From Hydractinia symbiolongicarpus (taxonomy: Eukaryota > Cnidaria > Hydrozoa > Anthoathecata > Hydractiniidae), in contig NC_079880.1 of the NCBI RefSeq assembly GCF_029227915.1, positions 1,924,001 to 1,988,000 of the forward strand: a DNA stretch of 64,000 nucleotides. Reading direction: 5' to 3'. Shown here one piece after another: positions 41,391 through 52,516 of the stretch. The translations under genes were made by a program, and so were the position numbers. A model generated the notes under the pieces. The model did no database searches. It was not told the origin of the DNA and worked only from the letters and a program-made list of their open reading frames with translations. Every line of letters begins with the position of its first letter. Positions within the stretch are counted from its first letter, which is position 1.

Positions 41391-44310
41391 TCGGCCCGTG
41401 TAGTCAAAAGTATACAAAGAAAGTACCCAGGGAGTAAACTCGTTTGCCGAACGATTTTTTAAATTACTTTTTCACCACTAAAACGCATGAGACTTGTAGT
41501 TTTTAAAAATGTTTTCATTTTTGATAAGACGCTGAATAAATGAAGTTTAATCGCCGGCAAACGAAAACCTGCGATTTCCCGTAAATCCTAGACTCGGCCC
41601 GTATAGTCAAAAGTATACAAAGAAAGTACCCAGGGAGTAAACTCATTTCCCAAACGATTTTTTAAATTATTATTTCACCACTAAAACGCATGAGACTTGT
41701 AGTTTTCAAGAATGTTTTCATTTTTGATGAGACGCTGAATAAAAGCAGTTTAATCGCCGGCAAACGAAAACCCGCGATTTCCCGTAAATCCCGGGCTTGG
41801 CACGTATAGTCAAATGTATACAAAGAAAGTACCCTGTGAGTAAACTCATTTCCAGAACGATTTTTTAAATTATTTTTTCACCACTAAAACGCCTGAGACT
41901 TGTAGTTTTCAAAAATGATTTCATTTTTGATGAGACGCTGAATAAAAGCAGTTTAATCGCCGGCAAACGAAAACCCGCGATTTCCCGTAAATCCCGGGCT
42001 TGGCTCGTATAGTCGAATGTATACAAAGAAAGTACCCTGTGAGTAAACTCATTTCCAGAACGATTTTTTAAATTACTTTTTCACCACTAAAACGCATAAG
42101 ATTTGTAGTTTTGAAAAATGTTTTCATTTTTGATGAGACGCTGAATAAAAGAAGTTTAATCGCCGGCAAAGGAAATCCTGCGATTTCCCGTAAATCCTGG
42201 ACTCGGCCGGTATAGTCAAAAGTATACAAAGAAAGTACGCAGGGAGTAAACTCATTTCCCAAACGATTTTTTAAATTATTATTTCACCACTAAAGCCCAT
42301 GAGACTTGTAGTTTTTAAAAATGTTTTCATTTTTGATGAGACGCTGAATAAAAGAAGTTTAATCGCCGGCAAACGAAAACCCGCGATTTCCCGTAAATCC
42401 CAGACTCGGTCCGTATAGTTAAAAGTATACAAAGAAAGTACCCAGGGTGTAAACTCATTTCCCGAACGATTTTTTAAATTATTATTTCACCACTAAAGCC
42501 CATGAGACTTGTAGTTTTCAAAAATGTTTTCATTTTTGATGAGACGCTGAATAAAAGCAGTTTAATGGCCGGCAAACGAAAACCTGCGATTTCCCTAAAT
42601 CCCGGACTCGGCCCGTATAGTCAAAAGTATACAAAGAAAGTACCCAGGGAGTAAACTCATTTCCAGAACGATTTTTTAAATTATTATTTCACCACTAAAA
42701 CCCATGAGACTTGTAGTTTTTAAAAATGTTTTCATTTTTGATGAGACGCTGAATAAAAGAAGTTTAATCGCCGGCAAACGAAAACCCGCGATTTCCCGTA
42801 AATCCCGGACTCGGTCCGTATAGTTAAAAGTATACAAAGAAAGTACCCAGGGTGTTAACTCATTTCCCGAACGATTTTTTAAATTATTATTTCACCACTA
42901 AAGCCCATGAGACTTGTAGTTTTCATAAATGTTTTCATTTTTGATGAGACGCTGAATAAAAGCAGTTTAATCGCCGGCAAACGAAAATCCGCGATTTCCC
43001 GTAAATCCCGGACTCGGCCCGTGTAGTCAAAAGTATACAAAGAAAGTACCCAGGGAGTAAACTCATTTGCCGACGATTTTTTAAATTACTTTTTCACCAC
43101 TAAAACGCATGAGACTTGTAGTTTTTAAAAATGTTTTCATTTTTGATAAGACGCTGAATAAATGAAGTTTAATCGCCGGCAAACGAAAACCTGCGATTTC
43201 CCGTAAATCCTAGACTCGGCCCGTATAGTCAAAAGTATACAAAGAAAGTACCCAGGGAGTAAACTCATTTCCCAAACGATTTTTTAAATTATTATTTCAC
43301 CACTAAAACGCATGAGACTTGTAGTTTTCAAGAATGTTTTCATTTTTGATGAGACGCTGAATAAAAGCAGTTTAATCGCCGGCAAACGAAAACCCGCGAT
43401 TTCCCGTAAATCCCGGGCTTGGCACGTATAGTCAAATGTATACAAAGAAAGTACCCTGTGAGTAAACTCATTTCCAGAACGATTTTTTAAATTATTTTTT
43501 CACCACTAAAACGCCTGAGACTTGTAGTTTTCAAAAATGTTTTCATTTTTGATGAGACGCTGAATAAAAGCAGTTTAATCGCCGGCAAACGAAAACCCGC
43601 GATTTCCCGTAAATCCCGGGCTTGGCTCGTATAGTCGAATGTATACAAAGAAAGTACCCTGTGAGTAAACTCATTTCCAGAACGATTTTTTAAATTACTT
43701 TTTCACCACTAAAACGCATAAGATTTGTAGTTTTGAAAAATGTTTTCATTTTTGATGAGACGCTGAATAAAAGAAGTTTAATCGCCGGCAAAGGAAATCC
43801 TGCTATTTCCCGTAAATCCTGGACTCGGCCGGTATAGTCAAAAGTATACAGAGAAAGTACGCAGGGAGTAAACTCATTTCACAAACGATTTTTTAAATTA
43901 TTATTTCACCACTAAAGCCCATGAGACTTGTAGTTTTTAAAAATGTTTTCATTTTTGATGAGACGCTGAATAAAAGAAGTTTAATCGCCGGCAAACGAAA
44001 ACCCGCGATTTCCCGTAAATCCCGGACTCGGTCCGTATAGTTAAAAGTATACAAAGAAAGTACCCAGGGTGTAAACTCATTTCCCGAACGATTTTTTAAA
44101 TTATTATTTCACCACTAAAGCCCATGAGACTTGTAGTTTTCAAAAATGTTTTCATTTTTGATGAGACGCTGAATAAAAGCAGTTTAATCGCCGGCAAACG
44201 AAAACCTGCGATTTCCCTAAATCCCGGACTCGGCCCGTATAGTCAAAAGTATACAAAGAAAGTACCCAGGGAGTAAACTCATTTCCAGAACGATTTTTTA
44301 AATTATTATT
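41391..44310 (+). repeat. Tandem octamer, ~1,623-bp unit, two copies
   Basis: The segment at about 41391-42690 recurs at about 43013-44310 at an offset of 1,623, dropping to 1,622 after a one-base loss (gccgacgat) near 43072. Shared rare variants include gtcaaatgtatac following ggcacg (41809/43431), caaaggaaatcctgc (42168/43790) and ggccggtatag. Related but less similar units, with steps of 7-9 monomers, extend upstream to about 38.8 kb through the gttttgaaaaatg marker. Confidence 0.75.
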
Positions 44311-45166
44311 TCACCACTAAAACGCATAAGACTTGTAGTTTTTAAAAATGTTTTCATTTTTGATAAGACGCTGAATAAAAGAAGTTTAATCGCCGGCAAA
44401 CAAAAACCCGCGATTTCCCGTAAATCCCGGGCTTGGCCCGTATAGTCAAAAGTATACAAAGAAAGTACCCAGGGAGTAAACTCATTTCCAGAACGATTTT
44501 TTAAATTATTATTTCACCACTAAAACGCATAAGACTTGTAGTTTTTAAAAATGTTTTCATTTTTGATGAGACACTGAATAAAAGAAGTTTAATCGCCGGC
44601 AAACAAAAACCCGCGATTTCCCGTAAATCCCGGGCTTGGCCCGTATAGTCAAAAGTATACAAAGAAAGTACGCAGGGAGTAAACTCATTTCCCAAACGAT
44701 TTTTTAAATTATTATTTCACCACTAAAGCCCATGAGACTTGTAGTTTTTAAAAATGTTTTCATTTTTGATGAGACGCTGAATAAAAGAAGTTTAATCGCC
44801 GGCAAACGAAAACCCGCGATTTCCCGTAAATCCCGGGCTTGGCACGTTTAGTCGAATGTATACAAAGAAAGTAACCTGTGAGTAAACTCATTTCCAGAAC
44901 GATTTTTTAAATTACTTTTTCACCACTAAAACGCATAAGATTTGTAGTTTTAAAAAAATGTTTTCATTTTTGATGAGACGCTGAATAAAAGAAGTTTAAT
45001 CGCCGGCAAACGAAAACCTGCGATTTCCCGTAAATCCTTGACTCGGCCGGTATAGTCAAAAGTATACAAAGAAAGTACGCAGGGAGTAAACTCATTTCCC
45101 AAACGATTTTTTAAATTATTATTTCACCACTAAAGCCCATGAGACTTGTAGTTTTTAAAAATGTTT

Positions 45167-47444
45167 TCATTTTTGATGAGACGCTGAATAAAAGAAGTTT
45201 AATCGCCGGCAAACGAAAACCCGCGATTTCCCGTAAATCCCGGACTCGGTCCGTATAGTTAAAAGTATACAAAGAAAGTACCCAGGGTGTAAACTCATTT
45301 CCCGAACGATTTTTGAAATTATTATTTCACCACTAAAGCCCATGAGACTTGTAGTTTTCAAAAATGTTTTCATTTTTGATGAGACGCTGAATAAAAGAAG
45401 TTTAATCGCCGGCAAACGAAAACCTGCGATTTCCCGTAAATCCCGGACTCGGCCCGTATAGTCAAAAGTGTACAAAGAAAGTACCCAGGGTGTAAACTCA
45501 TTTCCCGAACGATTTTTTAAATTATTTTTTCACCACTAAAACGCATGAGACTTGTAGTTTTCAAAAATGTTTTCATTTTTGATAAGACGCTGAATAAAAG
45601 AAGTTTAATCGCCGGCAAACGAAAACCTGCGATTTCCCGTAAATCCCGTACTCGGCCCGTATAGTCAAAAGTATACAAAGAAAGTACCCAGGGAGTAAAC
45701 TCATTTCCCGAACGATTTTTAAAATTATTTTTTCACCACTAAAACGCATGAGACTTGTAGTTTTCAAAAATGTTTTCATTTTTGATGAGACGCTTAATGA
45801 AAGAGGTTTAATCGCCGGCAAACGAAAACCTGCGATTTCCCGTAAATCCCGGGCTTGGCCCGTATAGTCAAAAGTATACAAAGAAAGTACCCAGGGAGTA
45901 AACTCATTTCCCGAACAATTTTTTATATTATTTTTTTACCACTAAACGCATGAGACTTGTAGTTTTTAAAAATATTTTCATATTTGATGAGACGCTGAAT
46001 AAAAGAAGTTTAATCGCCGGCAAACGAAAACCCGCGATTTCCCGTAAATCCCGGACTCGGTCCGTATAGTTAAAAGTATACAAAGAAAGTACCCAGGGTG
46101 TAAACTCATTTCCCGAACGATTTTTGAAATTATTATTTCACCACTAAAGCCCATGAGACTTGTAGTTTTCAAAAATGTTTTCATTTTTGATGAGACGCTG
46201 AATAAAAGAAGTTTAATCGCCGGCAAACGAAAACCTGCGATTTCCCGTAAATCCCGGACTCGGCCCGTATAGTCAAAAGTATACAAAGAAAGTACCCAGG
46301 GTGTAAACTCATTTCCCGAACGATTTTTTAAATTATTTTTTCACCACTAAAACGCATGAGACTTGTAGTTTTCAAAAATGTTTTCATTTTTGATAAGACG
46401 CTGAATAAAAGAAGTTTAATCGCCGGCAAACGAAAACCTGCGATTTCCCGTAAATCCCGTACTCGGCCCGTATAGTCAAAAGTATACAAAGAAAGTACCC
46501 AGGGAGTAAACTCATTTCCCGAACGATTTTTTAAATTATTTTTTCACCACTAAAACGCATGAGACTTGTATTTTTCAAAAATGTTTTCATTTTTGATAAG
46601 ACGCTGAATAAAAGAAGTTTAATCGCCGGCAAACGAAAACCTGCGATTTCCCGTAAATCCCGTACTCGGCCCGTATAGTCAAAAGTATACAAAGAAAGTA
46701 CCCAGGGAGTAAACTCATTTCCCGAACGATTTTTAAAATTATTTTTTCACCACTAAAACGCATGAGACTTGTAGTTTTTAAAAATATTTTCATATTTGAT
46801 GAGACGCTGAATAAAAGAAGTTTAATCGCCGGCAAACGAAAACCCGCGATTTCCCGTAAATCCCGGACTCGGTCCGTATAGTTAAAAGTATACAAAGAAA
46901 GTACCCAGGGTGTAAACTCATTTCCCGAACGATTTTTGAAATTATTATTTCACCACTAAAGCCCATGAGACTTGTAGTTTTCAAAAATGTTTTCATTTTT
47001 GATGAGACGCTGAATAAAAGAAGTTTAATCGCCGGCAAACGAAAACCTGCGATTTCCCGTAAATCCCGGACTCGGCCCGTATAGTCAAAAGTATACAAAG
47101 AAAGTACCCAGGGTGTAAACTCATTTCCCGAACGATTTTTTAAATTATTTTTTCACCACTAAAACGCATGAGACTTGTAGTTTTCAAAAATGTTTTCATT
47201 TTTGATAAGACGCTGAATAAAAGAAGTTTAATCGCCGGCAAACGAAAACCTGCGATTTCCCGTAAATCCCGTACTCGGCCCGTATAGTCAAAAGTATACA
47301 AAGAAAGTACCCAGGGAGTAAACTCATTTCCCGAACGATTTTTAAAATTATTTTTTCACCACTAAAACGCATGAGACTTGTAGTTTTCAAAAATGTTTTC
47401 ATTTTTGATGAGACGCTTAATGAAAGAGGTTTAATCGCCGGCAA
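45167..47444 (+). repeat. Array domain C: tandem tetramer, ~812-bp higher-order repeat, 3 copies
   Basis: Copies start near 45167, 45978 and 46790 (steps of 811 and 812). Each begins with a u1 monomer carrying ggactcggtccg, agttaaaag and tttttgaaattatt, followed by u2 with cagggtgtaaac, then u3 with cccgtactcgg and ttttaaaattatt, then u4 with ttaatgaaagagg. In copy 2 the expected u4 is replaced: a second cccgtactcgg unit (near 46663) runs into the aaatattttcatatttg end that belongs to u4. That unit reads as a u3/u4 hybrid, as expected from gene conversion or unequal exchange. Copies 1 and 3 differ by few bases. Confidence 0.82.
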
Positions 47445-47980
47445 ACGTAAACCTGCGATTCCCCTAAATCCCGGACTCGGCCCGTATAGTCAAAAGTATA
47501 CAAAGAAAGTACCCAGGGAGTAAACTCATTTCCAGAACGATTTTTTAAATTACTTTTTCACCACTAAAACGCATAAGATTTGTAGTTTTGAAAAATGTTT
47601 TCATTTTTGATGAGACGCTGAATAAAAGAAGTTTAATCGCCGGCAAACGAAAACCTGCGATTTCCCGTAAATCCTGGACTCGGCCCGCATAGTCAAAAGT
47701 ATACAAAGAAAGTACCCAGGGTGTAAACTCATTTCCCGAACGATTTTTTAAATTATTATTTCACCACTAAATCCCATGAGACTTGTAGTTTTCAAAAATG
47801 TTTTCATTTTTGATGAGACGCTTAATGAAAGAGGTTTAATCGCCGGCAAACGAAAACCTGCGATTTCCCTAAATCCCGGACTCGGCCCGTATAGTCAAAA
47901 GTATACAAAGAAAGTACCCAGGGAGTAAACTCATTTCCAGAACGATTTTTTAAATTATTTTTTCACCACTAAAACGCATA

Positions 47981-50363
47981 AGAATTGTAGTTTTTAAAAA
48001 TGTTTTCATTTTTGATGAGACGCTGAATAAAAGAAGTTAAATTGCCGGCAAACGAAAACCCGCGATTTCCCGTAAATCCCGGACTCCGTCCGTATAGTTA
48101 AAAGTATTACAGGAAAGTACCCAGTGAGTAAACTCATTTCCCGAACGAATTTTTAAATTATTTTTCCACCACTAAAACGTATGAGACTTGTAGTTTTCAA
48201 AAATGTTTTCATTTTTGATGAGACGCTGAACAAAAGAAGTTTAATCTCCGGCAAACGAAAACCTGCGATTTCCCGTAAATCCCGGACTCGGCCGTATAGT
48301 CAAAAGTATACAAAAAAGTACCCAGGGAGTAAACTCATTTCCCGAACGATTTTTTAAATTATTTTTTCACCACTAAAACGCATGAGACTTGTAGTTTTCA
48401 AAAATGTTTTCATTTTTGATGAGACGCTTAATGAAAGAGGTTTAATCGCCGGCAAACGATATCCCGCGTTTTCCCGTAAATCCGGGGCTTGGCCCGTATA
48501 GTCGAATGTATACAAAGAAAGTACCCAGGGAGTAAACTCATTTCCCGAACGATTTTTTATATTATTTTTTTACCACTAAACGCATGAGACTTGTAGTTTT
48601 CAAAAATATTTTCATATTTGATGGGACGCTGAATAAAAGAAGTTTAATCGCCGGCAAACGAAAATCCGCGATTTCCCGTAAATCCCGGACTCGGCCCGTA
48701 TAGTCAAAAGTATATAAAGAAAGTACCCAGGGAGTAAACTCATTTCCCGAACGATTTTTTAAATTATTTTTTCACCACTAAAACGCATGAGACTTGTAGT
48801 TTTCAAAAATGTTTACATTTTTGATGAGACGCTTAATGAAAGAGGTTTAATCGCAGGAAAACGAAAACCTGCGATTTCCCGTAAATCCCGGGCTTGGCCC
48901 GTATAGTCGAATGTATACAAAGAAAGTACCCTGTGAGTAAACTCATTTCCAGAACGATTTTTTAAATTATTTTTTCACCACTAAAACGCATAAGACATGT
49001 GGTTTTTAAAAATGTTTTCATTTTTGATGAGACGCTGAATAAAAGAAGTTTAATCGCCGGCAAACGAAAACCGCGATTTCCCGTAAATCCCGGCTTGGCC
49101 CGTATAGTCAAAAGTATACAAAGAAAGTACCCAGGGAGTAAACTCATTTCCAGAACGATTTTTTAAATTATTTTTTCACCACTAAAACGCATGAGAATTG
49201 TAGTTTTTAAAAATGTTTTCATTTTTGATGAGACGCTGAATAAAAGAAGTTAAATTGCCGGCAAACGAAAACCCGCGATTTCCCGTAAATCCCGGACTCC
49301 GTCCGTATAGTTAAAAGTATTACAGGAAAGTACCCAGTGAGTAAACTCATTTCCCGAACGAATTTTTAAATTATTTTTCCACCACTAAAACGTATGAGAC
49401 TTGTAGTTTTCAAAAATGTTTTCATTTTTGATGAGACGCTGAACAAAAGAAGTTTAATCTCCGGCAAACGAAAACCTGCGATTTCCCGTAAATCCCGGAC
49501 TCGGCCGTATAGTCAAAAGTATACAAAAAAGTACCCAGGGAGTAAACTCATTTCCCGAACGATTTTTTAAATTATTTTTTCACCACTAAAACGCATGAGA
49601 CTTGTAGTTTTCAAAAATGTTTTCATTTTTGATGAGACGCTTAATGAAAGAGGTTTAATCGCCGGCAAACGATATCCCGCGTTTTCCCGTAAATCCGGGG
49701 CTTGGCCCGTATAGTCGAATGTATACAAAGAAAGTACCCAGGGAGTAAACTCATTTCCCGAACGATTTTTTATATTATTTTTTTACCACTAAACGCATGA
49801 GACTTGTAGTTTTCAAAAATATTTTCATATTTGATGGGACGCTGAATAAAAGAAGTTTAATCGCCGGCAAACGAAAATCCGCGATTTCCCGTAAATCCCG
49901 GACTCGGCCCGTATAGTCAAAAGTATATAAAGAAAGTACCCAGGGAGTAAACTCATTTCCCGAACGATTTTTTAAATTATTTTTTCACCACTAAAACGCA
50001 TGAGACTTGTAGTTTTCAAAAATGTTTACATTTTTGATGAGACGCTTAATGAAAGAGGTTTAATCGCAGGAAAACGAAAACCTGCGATTTCCCGTAAATC
50101 CCGGGCTTGGCCCGTATAGTCGAATGTATACAAAGAAAGTACCCTGTGAGTAAACTCATTTCCAGAACGATTTTTTAAATTATTTTTTCACCACTAAAAC
50201 GCATAAGACATGTGGTTTTTAAAAATGTTTTCATTTTTGATGAGACGCTGAATAAAAGAAGTTTAATCGCCGGCAAACGAAAACCGCGATTTCCCGTAAA
50301 TCCCGGCTTGGCCCGTATAGTCAAAAGTATACAAAGAAAGTACCCAGGGAGTAAACTCATTTC
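47981..50363 (+). repeat. Tandem hexamer duplication, 1,213-bp unit
   Basis: About 1.17 kb from 47981 recurs from 49194 at an offset of exactly 1,213. The copies share a long list of private variants: agaattgtag, gaagttaaattgcc, ggactccgtccg, gtattacagg, cgaatttttaaa, ctgaacaaaag, aatctccgg, ggccgtatag with a missing C, cgatatcccgcg, aaatccggggc, agtatataaag, gtttacattttt and cgcaggaaaacg. The match ends near 49150/50363, where ccagaacg and cccgaacg differ. The only other difference noticed is cataagaattg against catgagaattg at the very start. Confidence 0.88.
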
Positions 50364-51272
50364 CCGAACGATTTTTTAAATTACTTTTTCACCACTAAAA
50401 CGCATGAGACTTGTAGTTTTTAAAAATGTTTTCATTTTTGATGAGACGCTTAATGAAAGAGGTTTAATCGCAGGAAAACGAAAACCTGCGATTTCCCGTA
50501 AATCCCGGGCTTGGCCCGTATAGTCGAATGTATACAAAGAAAGTACCCTGTGAGTAAACTCATTTCCAGAACGATTTTTTAAATTATTTTTTCACCACTA
50601 AAACGCATAAGACATGTGGTTTTTAAAAATGTTTTCATTTTTGATGAGACGCTGAATAAAAGAAGTTTAATCGCCGGCAAACGAAAACCGCGATTTCCCG
50701 TAAATCCCGGCTTGGCCCGTATAGTCAAAAGTATACAAAGAAAGTACCCAGGGAGTAAACTCATTTCCCGAACGATTTTTTAAATTACTTTTTCACCACT
50801 AAAACGCATGAGACTTGTAGTTTTTAAAAATGTTTTCATTTTTGATGAGACGCTTAATGAAAGAGGTTTAATCGCAGGAAAACGAAAACCTGCGATTTCC
50901 CGTAAATCCCGGGCTTGGCCCGTATAGTCGAATGTATACAAAGAAAGTACCCTGTGAGTAAACTCATTTCCAGAACGATTTTTTAAATTATTTTTTCACC
51001 ACTAAAACGCATAAGACATGTGGTTTTTAAAAATGTTTTCATTTTTGATGAGACGCTGAATAAAAGAAGTTTAATCGCCGGCAAACGAAAACCGCGATTT
51101 CCCGTAAATCCCGGCTTGGCCCGTATAGTCAAAAGTATACAAAGAAAGTACCCAGGGAGTAAACTCATTTCCCGAACGATTTTTTAAATTACTTTTTCAC
51201 CACTAAAACGCATGAGACTTGTAGTTTTTAAAAATGTTTTCATTTTTGATGAGACGCTGAATAAAAGAAGTT
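50065..51272 (+). repeat. Tandem dimer, 404-bp unit, three copies
   Basis: Copies begin at 50065, 50469 and 50873, marked by cgcaggaaaacg. The first two 404-bp copies look identical base for base and the third matches until about 51255, where gcttaatgaaagagg becomes gctgaataaaagaag. Each unit is one monomer with gtcgaatg and acatgtgg plus a 201-bp monomer with gaaaaccgcg and cccggcttgg. The 201-bp monomer is then repeated once more, to about 51370. The first dimer overlaps the end of the 1,213-bp duplication, so the dimer expansion most likely grew out of that block. Confidence 0.88.
50466..50493. other. Dyad 2, perfect form: 9-bp arms, 10-base spacer
   Basis: AATCGCAGG and CCTGCGATT flank the 10-base spacer aaaacgaaaa. 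The same perfect dyad is at 48849-48876, 50062-50089 and 50870-50897; a form with spacer caaacgaaaa is near 15601 and 19053. In the common monomer (AATCGCCGG with CCTGCGATT or CCCGCGATT) the arms have one mismatch, at monomer positions 181/196. Confidence 0.85.
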
Positions 51273-52488
51273 TAATCGCCGGCAAACGAAAACCGCGATT
51301 TCCCGTAAATCCCGGCTTGGCCCGTATAGTCAAAAGTATACAAAGAAAGTACCCAGGGAGTAAACTCATTTCCCGAACGATTTTTTAATTTATTTTTTCA
51401 CCACTAAAACGCATGAGACTTGTAGTTTTCAAAAATGTTTTCATTTTTGATGAGACGCTGAATAAAAGAAGTTTAATCGCCGGCAAACAAAAACCCGCGA
51501 TTTCCCGTAAATCCCGGTCTTGGCCCGTATAGTCAAAAGTATACAAAGAAAGTACCCAGGGAGTAAACTCATTTCCCGAACGATTTTTTAAATTACTTTT
51601 TCACCACTAAAACGCATGAGACTTGTAGTTTTTAAAAATGTTTTCATTTTTGATGAGACGCTGAATAAAAGAAGTTTAATCGCCGGCAAACGAAAACCTG
51701 CGATTTCCCGTAAATCCTGGACTCGGCCCGTATAGTCAAAAGTATACAAAGAAAGTACCCAGGGAGTAAACTCATTTCCCAAACGATTTTTTAAATTATT
51801 ATTTCACCACTAAAACGCATGAGACTTGTAGTTTTCAGGAATGTTTTCATTTTTGATGAGACGCTGAATAAAAGCAGTTTAATTGCTGGCAAACGAAAAC
51901 CTGCGATTTCCCGTAAATCCCGGACTCGGCCCGTATAGTCAAAAGTATACAAAGAAAGTACCCAGGGAGTAAACTCATTTCCCGAACAATTTTTTAAGTT
52001 ATTTTTTCACCACTAAAACGCATGAGACTTGTAGTTTTTAAAAATGTTTTCATTTTTGATGAGACGCTGAATAAAAGAAGTTTAATCGCCGGCAAACAAA
52101 AACCCGCGATTTCCCGTAAATCCCGGTCTTGGCCCGTATAGTCAAAAGTATACAAAGAAAGTACCCAGGGAGTAAACTCATTTCCCGAACGATTTTTTAT
52201 ATTATTTTTTTACCACTAAACGCATGAGACTTGTAGTTTTCAAAAATATTTTCATATTTGATGGGACGCTGAATAAAAGAAGTTTAATCGCCGGCAAACG
52301 AAAATCCGCGATTTCCCGTAAATCCCGGACTCGGCCCGTATAGTCAAAAGTGTACAAAGAAAGTACCCAGGGAGTAAACTCATTTCCCGAACGATTTTTT
52401 AAATTATTTTTTTACCACTAAAATGCATGAGACTTGTAGTTTTCAAAAATGTTTACATTTTTGATGAGACGCTTAATGAAAGAGGTTT

Positions 52489-52516
52489 AATCGCGGGAAA
52501 ACGAAAACCCGCGATT
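52489..52516. other. Dyad 2 with a paired change to G/C
   Basis: Here the arms read AATCGCGGG and CCCGCGATT with the same 10-base spacer aaaacgaaaa. Compared with the closely related units at 48849 and 50062 (same gtttacattttt, ttaatgaaagagg and gtcgaatg), both members of the 181/196 pair changed, A-T to G-C, keeping a perfect 9-bp dyad. It is a single case. Recombination with the common accc class could supply one of the two changes. Confidence 0.8.

Larger units (their letters stand above)
25441..45166 (+). repeat. Array domain B: tattatttcacc monomers and 3- to 12-mer higher-order repeats
   Basis: About 97 monomers. The variant aaattattatttcacc is first seen near 25455 and is then common, while gcgtttttccg is gone. 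Further domain markers are taaaagacgttt (27557, 29785, 30397, 31407, 33636, 36065, 37080), tcctagactcgg, cccgtgtagtc, cactaaagcccatg and gttttgaaaaatg (29535, 32979, 35409, 38855, 40680, 42100, 43723). Marker spacings give higher-order units of roughly 5, 7, 8, 9, 11, 12, 14 and 17 monomers. A class with ggcacgtatagtcgaatg is shared with domain A and fades out near 44.85 kb. No gene or non-satellite sequence was seen. Confidence 0.83.
47445..51380 (+). repeat. Array domain D: recently amplified hexamer and dimer blocks
   Basis: About 19 monomers marked by ttaatgaaagagg, aagacatgtgg, gaaaaccgcg and gaagttaaattgcc. It holds a 1,213-bp hexamer duplicated in tandem and then a 404-bp dimer repeated about three times (separate entries). 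Copies within the domain are identical or nearly so over about 1.2 kb, much closer than monomers elsewhere in the window. The monomer with gaaaaccgcg and cccggcttgg is 201 bp, having lost one C and one G against the reference. No gene is present. Confidence 0.83.

Noticed and set aside
48904-48920. True CENP-B box
   Set aside because: The spacing between the conserved T and CGAA is one base short, and the match is present only in a minority of monomers. Kept only as a low-interest observation.
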